Assembly (NCBI RefSeq): GCF_003350545.1
Contig: NZ_QQBA01000004.1
Span: 1 to 64,000 of the forward strand
From: Flavobacterium glaciei
GTDB lineage: Bacteria > Bacteroidota > Bacteroidia > Flavobacteriales > Flavobacteriaceae
Length of the DNA: 64,000 nucleotides
Reading direction: 5' to 3'
Both the position numbers and the translations under genes were made by a program. The stretch's first letter is position 1, and every line of letters begins with the position of its first letter. The notes under the pieces are model-generated. The model saw only the letters and a list, made by a program, of their open reading frames with translations. It was not told the DNA's origin and made no database searches. Below, piece after piece: positions 44,580-54,734 of this stretch.

Positions 44580-45854
44580 CTATTTTAAGTCGTTTCCAAT
44601 ATCTTTTCTAAAATACATCTTATCAAAATTTAGTTTATCTATGTTTTGGTAAGATTTTTTTATGGCCTCTTCAAAATCATTTCCATACGAAGTTACTGTT
44701 AAAACTCTTCCACCATTAGAAACAACTTTTCCACTTTCTAATTTTGTTCCTGCGTGAAAAACAATCGAATCTTCAATAGTTTCTAATCCTGAAATTACTT
44801 TTCCTTTTTCAAAATCTTCGGGATATCCGCCAGAAACAACCATAATTGTAGTGGCACTTCTTTCGTCAATTTCCAGATTTATTTCGTCCAGTTTTTCATT
44901 GGCAACAGCCAAAAATAATTCCACTAAATCCGTTTTCAGTCTCGGAATAACCACTTCGGTTTCCGGATCACCCATTCTCACATTATATTCAATTACGATT
45001 GGCTCGTTTTTCACATTAATCAATCCAATGAAAACAAATCCTTTGTACGGAATTCCGTCTTTTTGAAAACCATTAATGGTAGGTTTTACAATGCGTGTTT
45101 CTATTTTTTCCATCAAAACAGCATCTACATAAGGAACTGGAGAAACAGCTCCCATTCCGCCTGTATTTAAACCTGTATCGCCTTCGCCTATGCGTTTGTA
45201 ATCTTTGGCTGTTGGTAATATTTTATAATTTTTTCCATCAGTAAGAACAAAACAGCTTAATTCTATTCCGTCAAGAAATTCTTCAATAACGACTTTAGAA
45301 CTCGCATCACCAAATTTTTGATGCACCAGCATATTTCTTAATTCTTCTTTGGCTTCTGCCAAATCCTGAATAATCAAAACTCCTTTTCCTGCGGCTAAAC
45401 CATCCGCTTTCAAAACATACGGCGGTTGCAGTGTTTCCAGAAATTCACATCCTTTATCTACTGTTTCAGCAGTAAAACTATCGTAAGCAGCGGTTGGAAT
45501 GTTATGTTTGATTAGAAATTCTTTTGCAAATTCTTTACTTCCTTCTAACTGAGCACCAATTTTTGATGGACCAATAACAGGGATATGAGTTAACGCAGCA
45601 TCGTTTAGAAAGAAATCATAAATCCCTTTTACCAATGGATCTTCAGGTCCTACCACTACCATTGTTACATTTTCTTGAATTACGAATGCTTTTATAGCTT
45701 CAAAATCAGTTGGACTCATCGCAACATTAGTGGCTATTGTAGCAGTTCCCGCATTTCCAGGCGCTACAAAAAGTGTGTCACAAAGCGGACTTTGAATCAT
45801 TTTCCATGCAAAAGCATGTTCTCTTCCGCCAGAACCCAGTAGTAAAATTGTCAT
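44580..45854 (-). CDS. purD: Phosphoribosylamine-glycine ligase
   Basis: 424 residues, ATP-grasp. LLLGSGGREHAFAWKM at the N-terminus, VKADGLAAGKGV in the ATP-binding domain, and GGMGAVSP and RMGDPETEVV in the C-terminal half. It joins 5-phosphoribosylamine and glycine in purine synthesis. It is not in a pur operon here, and a -7 box precedes it. Confidence 0.97.
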   Translation of the reverse strand: MTILLLGSGGREHAFAWKMIQSPLCDTLFVAPGNAGTATIATNVAMSPTDFEAIKAFVIQENVTMVVVGPEDPLVKGIYDFFLNDAALTHIPVIGPSKIGAQLEGSKEFAKEFLIKHNIPTAAYDSFTAETVDKGCEFLETLQPPYVLKADGLAAGKGVLIIQDLAEAKEELRNMLVHQKFGDASSKVVIEEFLDGIELSCFVLTDGKNYKILPTAKDYKRIGEGDTGLNTGGMGAVSPVPYVDAVLMEKIETRIVKPTINGFQKDGIPYKGFVFIGLINVKNEPIVIEYNVRMGDPETEVVIPRLKTDLVELFLAVANEKLDEINLEIDERSATTIMVVSGGYPEDFEKGKVISGLETIEDSIVFHAGTKLESGKVVSNGGRVLTVTSYGNDFEEAIKKSYQNIDKLNFDKMYFRKDIGNDLK

Positions 45855-45878
45855 GTGTAGTTGTGTTTAGTTGTGGTG

Positions 45879-45886
45879 CAAAAATA
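45879..45886 (-). promoter_or_regulatory. TAnnTTTG -7 box of purD
   Basis: Minus strand TATTTTTG (followed by CA), 25 nt upstream of the purD ATG. No PurR-type palindrome is recognisable nearby. Confidence 0.5.
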
Positions 45887-45960
45887 ATTGCTTTTGAACT
45901 TAAAAAATAATTAATTTTCAAAAAGTTGTAGGTTCTCCTTCATTAGTAGTTTGTAAATAT

Positions 45961-45968
45961 TATTTTTG
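45961..45968 (+). promoter_or_regulatory. TAnnTTTG -7 box of the CapK-like gene
   Basis: TATTTTTG on the plus strand, 19 nt before the ATG at 45987. It makes the longer TTG and GTG starts at 45966-45969 unlikely because they fall inside the promoter. Confidence 0.55.
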
Positions 45969-45986
45969 GTGAAATATACCTTTAAA

Positions 45987-47297
45987 ATGTTTCCACTATT
46001 CGACTTATCGTTACGGATAAATGGCTTCCAGATGAAGGAAGCTAAAGCCGAATTGCGTAAAATTGTTGCTTTTTCTGAAAAAGAACATGAAGTTTTTGTT
46101 GCAAATAAAAAACTGGAAATTGTCGATTTTCATTTACAAAACAATCCTTTTTATCAAGAACTAGTCGGTTCAAATAATTATAAAAATTGGGGAGACTTAC
46201 CCGTTTTAAACAAGCAAAATTTACAAAAACCTTTACAGGAAAGACTTTCTAAAGAGTACTCAACAAAAAATAGTTATGTAAACAAAACATCAGGTTCGAG
46301 CGGAACTCCGTTTATTTTTGCTAAAGACAAATACTGTCATGCATTAACTTGGGCTTCAAATATGTACCGATTTGGTTGGTATGGAATTGATTTTAATACT
46401 TCCTACCAAGCGCGATTTTATGGTATTCCAATGGATTTTATTGGAAACAAAAAAGAACGTTTCAAGGATTTCTTGAGCCATCGATTTCGGTTCTCTATTT
46501 TTGATTTATCCGATAGTGTTTTAGAAGAATTTTTGCATCATTTTCGAACTAAAAAATTCGATTACATCAATGGATATACTAGTTCAATTGTTTTGTTTGC
46601 AAAGTTTTTACAACAGAAAAACATCGTTTTGTCAACAATTTGTCCGAGTTTAAAAGTGTGCATGGTAACTTCTGAAATGCTTTTTGAAGACGACAAACTA
46701 CTTTTAGAAATGCAATTTGGCGTTCCAATCGTCAATGAATACGGCGCTTCGGAATTAGATTTGATTGCTTTTCAAAATAAGGAAGGAGAATGGCAAGTGA
46801 ATTCAGAAACATTATTTGTAGAAATTTTAGACGAAAATAATCAGCCTGTTCCAAATGGTACTTCGGGCCGTATCGTGATTACTTCGTTGTTTAATAAAGC
46901 GCATCCTTTTATCCGTTATGACATAGGTGATATTGGAATTCTAGATGAAAAAAGCACGTTACAAAACCCCATTCTCAAGAAATTAATAGGACGAACCAAT
47001 GATGTTGCGGTTTTGCCAAGTGGGAAAAAATCACCTGGACTTACGTTTTATTATGTGACAAAAAGCATCATCGAAGACGACGGAAACGTAAAAGAATTTG
47101 TTATCAAACAAACCAAAATAGATACTTTTGAAATTGAATATGTGAGCGAAATAGCATTAAATTTAGCACAGATAAACAAAATTGAAAAGGCAATTGCTTT
47201 GTATTTAGAACCTAATTTAAATTTTAGCTTTACCCGAAAAAAATCTTTAGAAAGGAACAACAGAGGAAAATTGAAGCAATTTAAATCTATGTTTTAA
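45987..47297 (+). CDS. Phenylacetate-CoA ligase-like adenylating protein (CapK/PaaK family)
   Basis: 436 residues from the ATG at 45987, chosen because the promoter box lies just upstream. Visible are VNKTSGSSGTPFIFAKD (the Ser/Thr/Gly-rich P-loop of adenylate-forming enzymes), VNEYGASELD, and GRIVITSLFNKAHPFIRYDIGDIG. It belongs to the PaaK/CapK group common in capsule loci, where the acid substrate is unknown. It is convergent with the GT2 gene, sharing 11 nt. A role in modifying the polysaccharide is inferred from position. Confidence 0.87.
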   Translation: MFPLFDLSLRINGFQMKEAKAELRKIVAFSEKEHEVFVANKKLEIVDFHLQNNPFYQELVGSNNYKNWGDLPVLNKQNLQKPLQERLSKEYSTKNSYVNKTSGSSGTPFIFAKDKYCHALTWASNMYRFGWYGIDFNTSYQARFYGIPMDFIGNKKERFKDFLSHRFRFSIFDLSDSVLEEFLHHFRTKKFDYINGYTSSIVLFAKFLQQKNIVLSTICPSLKVCMVTSEMLFEDDKLLLEMQFGVPIVNEYGASELDLIAFQNKEGEWQVNSETLFVEILDENNQPVPNGTSGRIVITSLFNKAHPFIRYDIGDIGILDEKSTLQNPILKKLIGRTNDVAVLPSGKKSPGLTFYYVTKSIIEDDGNVKEFVIKQTKIDTFEIEYVSEIALNLAQINKIEKAIALYLEPNLNFSFTRKKSLERNNRGKLKQFKSMF

Positions 47298-48054
47298 CGT
47301 AACGTGGTTTTATGACTAATTGCGTAAATAAAAATCCTACCATACAAAGTATCGAAAGAATAGTATTAAACCCATGGAAACTCTTGTAAACAGCAAAATT
47401 GTGTTTTAAAAGTTCATACTTAGAGGCCGAAATTGAGTTTTCTCTAATTCTATATAAAGCTAAACTTTCCGGAACAGGTTGTGCGGTTTTTATTTTCTTG
47501 AGAATTGTAAGCCAGTGAATCCAATCCTGACGTTTTCGAAAAGAAGAAATAGCAATTTTTCCGAAGTAATTTACATCATATATTCCTGTAAGATTCCCTA
47601 TATAATTACAAAAAAACAATTGACGATAAGAGAGATTTCTTGGTGATTCTATTCTTCTGTTAAGCGATTCTCCAGCTTCATTAATGCATTCGTAAAAGGA
47701 AAAAGTAAAAGGCAAGTTGTTTTTTTTGAGAAAATCAATTTGTAGTTCCAGCTTAAGTGGGTTCCACAAATCGTCTGCGTCTAAAAAGGCAATATATTTA
47801 CCTCTTGCTTTAGCCAATGCAAAATTTCTGGCAATTCCAGTTCCAGAATTTGCATCAAGTTGAAAAAGTTGAATTCTATTATCCTGTTTGGCAATTTCTT
47901 TTATTATAGAAACCGTTTGGTCAGAAGAGCAATCATCTACAATAATCATTTCCCAGTTTAGGTAGCTTTGATTCTGAACGGACAATATTGTTTTTGCAAT
48001 AAATCGTTCACAGTTAAAGGATGGCGTTATTATGGATACAAGTGATTTCTCCAT
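47287..48054 (-). CDS. Glycosyltransferase family 2
   Basis: 255 residues, GT-A fold. VSIITPSFNCERFIAKTI, then MIIVDDCSSDQT and YIAFLDADDLW (the DxD motif) are diagnostic. A hydrophobic C-terminal segment (about 230-250) may attach it to the membrane. It transfers a sugar from an NDP-sugar to the lipid-linked repeat unit. It starts 1 nt after the initiating transferase stop codon and is the last gene of that operon. Confidence 0.92.
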   Translation of the reverse strand: MEKSLVSIITPSFNCERFIAKTILSVQNQSYLNWEMIIVDDCSSDQTVSIIKEIAKQDNRIQLFQLDANSGTGIARNFALAKARGKYIAFLDADDLWNPLKLELQIDFLKKNNLPFTFSFYECINEAGESLNRRIESPRNLSYRQLFFCNYIGNLTGIYDVNYFGKIAISSFRKRQDWIHWLTILKKIKTAQPVPESLALYRIRENSISASKYELLKHNFAVYKSFHGFNTILSILCMVGFLFTQLVIKPRYVKT

Positions 48055-48055
48055 A

Positions 48056-49423
48056 CTAATACGCTTTTTCTTCTCCTTTAAAAATATTGATAACTGTTTG
48101 GAAAATTATTTTTAAATCTAAAATTAAAGACCAATTTTCAATGTAAAAAACATCAAATTTTATTCTATTAACCATATCATCATCAGTCTCAATTTCACCA
48201 CGGAAACCACTCACCTGCGCTAATCCGGTAATTCCTGGTTTAACATAATGGCGTACCATATACTTTTTAACTTTATTCCCATAGGCTTTATTTTGAGCCC
48301 AAAGATGCGGACGCGGACCTACAACCGACATGTCACCCATTAATACATTTAAAAATTGGGGCATTTCGTCTAAACTTGTTTTTCTCATAAACTTCCCTAT
48401 TTTAGTAACACGAGGGTCGTTTTTTGAGGCTTCTTTTTCTGTTGTCTTGTTGATTTTCATTGAACGAAACTTATAACAGAAAAATTCATTTTCATCTATT
48501 CCAGGTCTTCCTTGTTTGAAAAAAACTGGACCTCTGGATTCTAACTTTATCAGAATTGCCAATAATGGGATGAGCCAAGACAAGAGAACTATAATAATTA
48601 TACTAGAGAAAACAATGTCAAAAACCCTTTTAAATATCATTGTAGCGGGCTCATGAAGCATGGTTTTTTTTAAAGACAGTACTGGGAAAAATTCGTAGTA
48701 GTCAATTTTTAAATTTTTAGAAAAAATCTCTTTTGTATCTGGTATAAATTTTATCGTTTTATTGTTTTCATCGGCAAAATCAATTATATCTTTCAAGTCT
48801 TCATTAGAAATTTCGTTTAATGAGCAATAAATTTCATCAACGCAATTTTCAATTACAAAAGGTTTCAAATCTGACAAATTTCCTTTAATATTTTGATTTG
48901 TTGTCTTATCTGAAAAATAACCCACAAAACGATACCCATAATCTTTTCTGGCTTCGAAAAGATTTTTTAATTCTATTGCCTCAGGAGTATATCCTATGAT
49001 GACAGCGCTCCTATAATTACTTCCAGTTATTATCCTATATTCTTTTAAATAGTAAAACAATAGAAATTTTGAAATAGTAATCACTAGCATTGCAAAGGAG
49101 ATAAACATTGCAATCACCATTCCGTTAAAAACAACTTGCTTTAAGAATGGGAAAAAAGCAATGGTTATTAAAAGAAACAAAACCCCTTGTTTTAATAGTT
49201 TTGATATTATTTCAAGTGGTGTGGTAAAGCGATATATTCCGTAGAATCTTATAAAAAAAGCAACTATACTCCATCCCACTAGCAGGTAAGTAATAAATAG
49301 CTCAATCTTAAAATTAAGATTTTTGAAAAAGAAAAAACCAAGAATCAAAATAACAATTAGATCTATTGAAATACTAATGGGTCTAATGTATTTTGAATAT
49401 CTTCCTGTTTGAGATGTACTCAT
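48056..49423 (-). CDS. Polyprenyl glycosylphosphotransferase (exopolysaccharide initiation)
   Basis: The start at 49423 (MSTSQTGRYSKYIRPISI) gives 455 residues; an in-frame start 150 nt upstream would add a chain that lacks family similarity. Four or five N-terminal membrane helices, a Rossmann-like middle domain (AVIIGYTPEAIELKNL) and the C-terminal bacterial sugar transferase domain: KRVFDIVFS, GPVFFKQGRPGIDE, KFRSMK, SLDEMPQFLNVLMGDMSVVGPRPH, the latter marked by DEMPQ and GPRP. It loads the first sugar phosphate onto undecaprenyl phosphate (WbaP/WcaJ type). Confidence 0.93.
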   Translation of the reverse strand: MSTSQTGRYSKYIRPISISIDLIVILILGFFFFKNLNFKIELFITYLLVGWSIVAFFIRFYGIYRFTTPLEIISKLLKQGVLFLLITIAFFPFLKQVVFNGMVIAMFISFAMLVITISKFLLFYYLKEYRIITGSNYRSAVIIGYTPEAIELKNLFEARKDYGYRFVGYFSDKTTNQNIKGNLSDLKPFVIENCVDEIYCSLNEISNEDLKDIIDFADENNKTIKFIPDTKEIFSKNLKIDYYEFFPVLSLKKTMLHEPATMIFKRVFDIVFSSIIIIVLLSWLIPLLAILIKLESRGPVFFKQGRPGIDENEFFCYKFRSMKINKTTEKEASKNDPRVTKIGKFMRKTSLDEMPQFLNVLMGDMSVVGPRPHLWAQNKAYGNKVKKYMVRHYVKPGITGLAQVSGFRGEIETDDDMVNRIKFDVFYIENWSLILDLKIIFQTVINIFKGEEKAY

Positions 49424-49765
49424 AATTAACGAATATAACCTGTTTGGTTTTTTATCGGTTTTAAAAAAATCCCTGTTATTATTGAATTGAAATAGTTGTA
49501 GATAATACCTATCATTTCTTATGGTTTTACTTTCGTTTGCCAACATATGATCTATTTTTACTTTTTGTAGCAAATGAAAATTGTAAAATACAACGAACAG
49601 AAAAATGGAAAGAATTTACTTTATTGGTTCTTATGTTCATTTGTTATTTTATTCTCCGAAATAGCTACGCAAAATTTAGAATAGTAAATATGTTACTATT
49701 TTTTTATTTTCAATTACATTCAAAGTATATATAAACTATACAATACAAAGATTATATAATTTCAT
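49424..49765. other. Intergenic region upstream of the initiating transferase
   Basis: About 340 bp, AT-rich. It must hold the promoter of the transferase/GT2 pair. I see no exact TAnnTTTG on the minus strand; CAAAGTATA near 49725 is close. A plus-strand ORF of 65 codons here is not credible. No RNA gene is apparent. Confidence 0.4.
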
Positions 49766-50749
49766 TTACTTTATATAACTGGAAAAATCTTTATGCTCTT
49801 CTTTAGAAAGTTCCTCTTTAGATAAGGATTTAAAATATTCATAAGTGATTTTCATTCCTTCAGCACGACCTATTCTGGCTTCCCATCCAAGAAGATCTTT
49901 TGCCTTAGTAATATCTGGCTGACGTTGTAAAGGGTCATTTATTGGCAAAGGATGGTATACTACTTTTTGATTTGTGCCTGTCAATTTTATAATTTCTTCA
50001 GCAAAATCTTTGATGGTAATTTCGTCCGGATTACCAATATTTACTGGATAAACATAATCAGAATGTAACAATCTAAAAATACCTTCTACCTGATCATCCA
50101 CATAACAAAACGAACGGGTTTGCATTCCGTCTCCAAAGATGGTTAAGTCTTCCCCACGTATTGCCTGACCTATAAAAGCGGGAATTACTCGGCCATCATT
50201 AAGACGCATTCTTGGACCATAAGTATTAAAGATTCTAACAATTCTGGTTTCTACACCATGAAACGTATGATACGCCATAGTTATGGATTCCTGAAAACGT
50301 TTTGCTTCGTCATATACGCCTCTTGGACCTATGGTATTTACATTTCCATAGTATTCTTCCGTTTGCGGATGAACCAATGGATCACCATACACTTCAGAAG
50401 TAGATGCAATAAGGATTCTCGCCTTTTTTACACGTGCCAAACCTAAGAGATTGTGCGTTCCTAGAGAACCCACTTTCAAGGTTTGTATTGGGATTTTCAA
50501 ATAATCTATTGGACTTGCAGGCGAAGCAAAATGAAGAATATAATCTAATTGACCTGGAACATGTACAAATTTTGTTATATCATGATGATAAAATTCAAAA
50601 TTCTCCAATTTGAACAAATGTTCTATATTCTTTAAATCTCCTGTAATGAGATTGTCCATTCCAATAACAAAATAACCTTCTTTGATAAAACGGTCACAAA
50701 GATGTGATCCTAAAAATCCAGCTGCACCGGTAATAAGTATTCTTTTCAT
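49766..50749 (-). CDS. UDP-glucuronate decarboxylase-like NAD-dependent epimerase
   Basis: 327 residues, extended [19 protein letters not shown] (NAD-binding GxxGxxG), STSEVYGDP, the catalytic YDEAKR (Y-x-x-x-K), then [14 protein letters not shown] and PVNIGNPDE match UDP-xylose synthase. The expected reaction turns UDP-glucuronate into UDP-xylose for the polysaccharide. UDP-glucose dehydrogenase, which would make its substrate, is not in the window. Confidence 0.92.
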   Translation of the reverse strand: MKRILITGAAGFLGSHLCDRFIKEGYFVIGMDNLITGDLKNIEHLFKLENFEFYHHDITKFVHVPGQLDYILHFASPASPIDYLKIPIQTLKVGSLGTHNLLGLARVKKARILIASTSEVYGDPLVHPQTEEYYGNVNTIGPRGVYDEAKRFQESITMAYHTFHGVETRIVRIFNTYGPRMRLNDGRVIPAFIGQAIRGEDLTIFGDGMQTRSFCYVDDQVEGIFRLLHSDYVYPVNIGNPDEITIKDFAEEIIKLTGTNQKVVYHPLPINDPLQRQPDITKAKDLLGWEARIGRAEGMKITYEYFKSLSKEELSKEEHKDFSSYIK

Positions 50750-50937
50750 ATTGTTTTATAGTTTGTATATCATAGAAATAATTAAAAGCAAATAATTACT
50801 TCTATCATACTACTCTCTTTAACATCACAGAGAGGATTCTGTCAAAAATAAACTTATCATTAGTATTGTGAAAGAAATATAAACAAAATCTTTTATTCAT
50901 AACCATTTATGTCCAATTATTGGCGAAGCAAAATAAA

Positions 50938-51666
50938 TCATTCGATTTTTTCTAAAACAAATACATTATTGAAATATGCTGTTCTATCAATTGGCATTAC
51001 TAAACTGAAAAGCAATCCAAAAAAATTAAAAAAAATGATAAAAGGAGTTAAAAAAACTTGTCTTAAGTACTTATTTTCAGGAAGTATATTCTTTATATAA
51101 TTTAAATTAAACTGGAAAATAACTTCAATATAATTTCCTGTTTTGAAATTATCAACCACTTTGAAACCATTTTTTTGATACAAATATTTTAAAGCAGGTG
51201 TTGTATACCTCGCAAAATCATATGGCATTTCGTGTTCCTCCCACATAAATGGAGTCGTTATTAGAGCTGTCCCATTTATCTTTAATACTCTATTAAATTC
51301 CTTTAATAATTCATCGATATTAAATACATGCTCTAAAACCTCAGTACACAAAAGAGAATCAAACCGCTCATTTTCAAATGGAATTTCTTTTCCATCATAA
51401 AATTCATCTACCTCATTGTAATTTTGTTCCCTTCCTTCAATTTTATAATCTACTCCAATATATTCCTTTACGTTTACAAACAATTTTTTGTAAGGCTTCG
51501 TTCCGCAACCAAAATCCAATAAAGAGCCATTAAGTTTATTAGCATTATTTTTTATAGCGTTTCGAATTGATTTTCGAATCAGAAAATTGTAATTAATGAA
51601 AAAACCAATAATTCCGGGATGAAATTTTTCTTTCTTAATTTTTTGTATGATGAACTCTTTGTACAT
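50938..51666 (-). CDS. Class I SAM-dependent methyltransferase
   Basis: 242 residues. Motif I is LLDFGCGTKPYKKLF (49-63), followed by YIGVDYKIEG and LLCTEVLEHVFNIDELLKEF. The C-terminus is hydrophobic (about 205-225). It is typical of methyltransferases in O-antigen loci that act on sugars or lipid-linked glycans. It lies 16 nt after the GT4 gene. The acceptor is unknown. Confidence 0.88.
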   Translation of the reverse strand: MYKEFIIQKIKKEKFHPGIIGFFINYNFLIRKSIRNAIKNNANKLNGSLLDFGCGTKPYKKLFVNVKEYIGVDYKIEGREQNYNEVDEFYDGKEIPFENERFDSLLCTEVLEHVFNIDELLKEFNRVLKINGTALITTPFMWEEHEMPYDFARYTTPALKYLYQKNGFKVVDNFKTGNYIEVIFQFNLNYIKNILPENKYLRQVFLTPFIIFFNFFGLLFSLVMPIDRTAYFNNVFVLEKIE

Positions 51667-51682
51667 TAAATTTTTTTTAATA

Positions 51683-52798
51683 CTATTTCAAATAAATAGA
51701 TTCTAGTTCATAAATATTTTTTTTAATATTATAGTTTTCAGAATAGGAATTAAAAGCATTTTTTGATAATTTATGTAATAATTCTTTATCAGTCAATAAT
51801 TTTAAAATTTTGCTTTTAAAACCCTTTACATCCTCATTTTCAATGACAAATCCATTATAATTATCTATAATTAAATCTTTATTTCCATCACAATTAGTAA
51901 CTATACAAGCTTTAGATAATGCCAAACTTTCAATAATAGAATATGGCATTCCTTCGTATCTGGAGGTTGAAATATAAAACTTAGATTGATTAATTATATG
52001 AAAAACGTCTGTTCTAGCTGTCCAATCTAAAAGTGTTACCTCATTGCCCATGTTTAGCTCCACAATCAAATTTTTAACTGATTCTAACTGATTCGATACT
52101 GGACCCACTCCCATTACGATTAAATGAATTTTAGCCTCTTTATTCACTTCGTATAAAACCCGTATCATTTTCTCGATGTTTTTTTGATACGACGGGCGTC
52201 CAACAGTACAAATATATTCATCCGGCCACGTCTTTTGAATTGTTAGAAGATTCATTTTAATTATTGGTTCAATACAATTGTTGAATACTATTGCATTTTC
52301 TTCTTTATAACCAACCTCATCTATAGCACGCTTTTTTTCGGAGTTTGATGTAGCTAAGAGAAGACTATTCCCATTGGCAAGAAACTTTTCAATACTCATG
52401 AAAAATTTTCTTTTTAGACTACTATCCGTACTTAAATAAGAGAAAGCATGTGGGGTATAAATTACTTTTATTCCTAATAATTTTCCTGTAATTCGGCCTA
52501 CAATTCCTCCTTTAGCGCTGTGTGCGTGTATTAGATTTGGCTTTTCTTTTTTTAGAATTTTATACGTTTGAAATAATGATTTAATATCATAGAATATTGA
52601 AATATCTCTAAAAATAGAAACTCTATATTCTTTTACTTTATTCCCTTTTTCATCAAAAAAAGGTTTTTCCGTGTCTTTTGTTCCGTGAATAACAATGTTT
52701 TCAAACGAATCAGTTTTTATATTTTCTAAAATAAGTCTCAAATACACATCGACTCCACCTATAGAATGCAATAAATGAACTATCTTTTTCTTTGCCAT
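51683..52798 (-). CDS. Glycosyltransferase family 4
   Basis: 371 residues, GT-B. IVHLLHSIGGVDVYLRLI at the N-terminus, HAHSAKGGIVGRI (acceptor side), CTVGRPSYQKNIEKMI and the E-x7-E segment STSRYEGMPYSIIESLALSK are GT4 hallmarks. It builds the repeat unit in the cytoplasm. First of a two-gene group with the methyltransferase. Confidence 0.93.
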   Translation of the reverse strand: MAKKKIVHLLHSIGGVDVYLRLILENIKTDSFENIVIHGTKDTEKPFFDEKGNKVKEYRVSIFRDISIFYDIKSLFQTYKILKKEKPNLIHAHSAKGGIVGRITGKLLGIKVIYTPHAFSYLSTDSSLKRKFFMSIEKFLANGNSLLLATSNSEKKRAIDEVGYKEENAIVFNNCIEPIIKMNLLTIQKTWPDEYICTVGRPSYQKNIEKMIRVLYEVNKEAKIHLIVMGVGPVSNQLESVKNLIVELNMGNEVTLLDWTARTDVFHIINQSKFYISTSRYEGMPYSIIESLALSKACIVTNCDGNKDLIIDNYNGFVIENEDVKGFKSKILKLLTDKELLHKLSKNAFNSYSENYNIKKNIYELESIYLK

Positions 52799-53026
52799 TT
52801 TTTTGATGTAAAAGAATAATAATCATTTATTATTCTTAGATCATTTAATAATATAAATCAAATGTATCACAAATTTAATAATTACAAAGTATTGATGTAA
52901 ATTATCTCATTAGTATCTATTTTAAAATATATTCCTACTAAATATAACTACCATTAAATTTCTTTGAATAAAAAAAATAACGATATTTGCAAAAATTTTG
53001 ATTGCTATCATTTAAAATAAATTCAG

Positions 53027-53413
53027 ATGAAAAAAACGTTTATGATTGCGACTATAGTTGCTTTATTTTCATTGTCTTGTGGAAACAAGAAAGAGGAAAA
53101 GACACAGCAAGATGCCATAGAAGATGTTGCGCCAAAAGCGTCTAATGAAGTGAAAGTTGAACTAACTGACTTTGACCGTTACGAAGGGAAAATAGTTCAC
53201 GCATCAACTGGGCAATGGTATTTAATAAAAGAAGGTGCACGTTGGAGAACAAATTCAATTCCTGCGACTGATGACTATCTTAAAACACTGCCTCCAGGTC
53301 CTGACTATGTAGTGGAGAATGTGCCAATAGAAACCCTAAAACAGTTTCCTGAGGTTGGAGAAATTCTTCCAAAACTGGAATTCAAAAAAGATGTAATTAA
53401 GACCGCTAAATAA
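53027..53413 (+). CDS. Small lipoprotein within the polysaccharide locus
   Basis: 128 residues with lipobox FSLSC (C18) and an acidic, Lys-rich linker (about 19-45). The rest (FDRYEGKIVHASTGQWYLIK and the later PPGPDYVVENVPIETLKQFP, marked by PGPDYV) forms one small domain that I do not recognise. It is the only plus-strand gene in the exopolysaccharide cluster. Its terminator overlaps its own stop codon and separates it by 16 nt from the convergent O-antigen ligase-like gene. Confidence 0.75.
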   Translation: MKKTFMIATIVALFSLSCGNKKEEKTQQDAIEDVAPKASNEVKVELTDFDRYEGKIVHASTGQWYLIKEGARWRTNSIPATDDYLKTLPPGPDYVVENVPIETLKQFPEVGEILPKLEFKKDVIKTAK

Positions 53414-53426
53414 GCGGTTTTTTTTG
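53401..53426 (+). terminator. Terminator overlapping the lipoprotein stop codon
   Basis: ACCGCT (53402-53407) pairs with AGCGGT (53413-53418), followed by eight T. The stop codon TAA lies in the loop. Confidence 0.8.
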
Positions 53427-53429
53427 TTT

Positions 53430-54734
53430 TTATAAAAAAATATTATCCCCAACCTGGTTGCTTTTTTGTTGAAGCCAATAACTGGCAAATATAGAAATCC
53501 AAAATCCGCTAAAAACAATTCCATCAAAACGAAGTAGAAAATCATCGGTAAGGTTTGAAATGAAAAACAAAAAAAAGAATGAAAGTACAACTGCATTTTT
53601 TGTCTTAATTCCCAAATAAGCAATAAATCCGATATAAAATAAGGCTACAATTGGTCCAAATATTCCAAATTTCAATAAATAATCTAAAAATTGATTGTGT
53701 GTTGGGAACTCATATTCAGCCAAAAATATTTGATTTGTTTCTTTAAAATACTTTACTAATTCTAATTTTCCATCAGAAGCTCCCACGCCAAAAGGAAGAT
53801 TTTTAAGAGACAATTCCCAAGCTGATTTCCAGATGGACAATCGAGTTACAAAAGAACTGTAAACGGCGATTTCGGGATGATCTATCTCGTCTAATTTTCC
53901 TACTTTATCCATATTCGAAAAAATCTGCGTCGAATACTTTTCTTTCATGTATGGATTCTTTTGTAAAAACAAAAATAAAACGGAACCAACCAAAACAATT
54001 GTAAGAATCGCTCTTTTGAAAATAATTTTAGAACTATTGTTTTTGGAAATTTGAAAATACACAACTGTCACAAAGCCAAACAAAGTGGCTAATAATGCAA
54101 TTCTGGTATTCACGTACAAAACAAAAAAGAAAGAAAGAACAAAAAGCGATAAATTTTTAATTTTGGACCATTTGTTATAATTTATTTTTGAAGTTTCAAA
54201 CAAAAAATAAAGATTAGAAAAAGCGACAAAAGCCAGATGCATATTAAGCGCTGGGGCATGAATACCTATGCTATCGGAAAAAACATAGCCCATTTCCCAA
54301 AGATGAATTCCATTGAGATATTTAAAAAAATGTTCGGGATACAACACTATAAAACGCACAAAAAAGAATGCCATAATCAGGGTTGTACCAATACAATAGG
54401 CTTTCAGTATTATAAAAAATTGAATTCGTTTATAATTTCCAATTAAAAATAGTGGTAAAAAAAGTAATGAAATACTTTTTTCGAGGGATTTGAAACCTAG
54501 AGCATAAGAATCATTATTTCCAAAAAACAATATTTCCATCAAAAACGGAGCGGCTATTAACAAAATAACAGGAAGTTGGCTTTTTGAAATTTTTGTTTTT
54601 TTTAAAAAAAATAAGTTGAAAACCACAAAAAATATCAAAAAAACAGTACACAGTTTTCTGAAAATTAGAATAATAGCAATTAAAAATAAAAATAAATTAA
54701 ATACTTTGTCGAACGTCTTTTCTGAAATTTTCAT
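53430..54734 (-). CDS. O-antigen ligase/polymerase family membrane protein
   Basis: 434 residues from the ATG at 54734 (a TTG 12 nt upstream is in frame). About 11 membrane helices with a large periplasmic loop (about 255-345) that contains FGVGASDG and EYEFPTHNQFLDYLLKFGI, the Wzy_C/WaaL hallmark (TxHNxFLxxLxxxG). It either polymerises repeat units or ligates the chain to lipid A core. It overlaps the next membrane protein gene by 38 nt. Confidence 0.88.
   Translation of the reverse strand: MKISEKTFDKVFNLFLFLIAIILIFRKLCTVFLIFFVVFNLFFLKKTKISKSQLPVILLIAAPFLMEILFFGNNDSYALGFKSLEKSISLLFLPLFLIGNYKRIQFFIILKAYCIGTTLIMAFFFVRFIVLYPEHFFKYLNGIHLWEMGYVFSDSIGIHAPALNMHLAFVAFSNLYFLFETSKINYNKWSKIKNLSLFVLSFFFVLYVNTRIALLATLFGFVTVVYFQISKNNSSKIIFKRAILTIVLVGSVLFLFLQKNPYMKEKYSTQIFSNMDKVGKLDEIDHPEIAVYSSFVTRLSIWKSAWELSLKNLPFGVGASDGKLELVKYFKETNQIFLAEYEFPTHNQFLDYLLKFGIFGPIVALFYIGFIAYLGIKTKNAVVLSFFFLFFISNLTDDFLLRFDGIVFSGFWISIFASYWLQQKSNQVGDNIFL

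Noticed and set aside
49424-49573. Extension of the initiating glycosyltransferase to an upstream start at 49573
   Set aside because: The added 50 residues are low-complexity and unlike the family, which begins with the TGRYSKYIRP segment.
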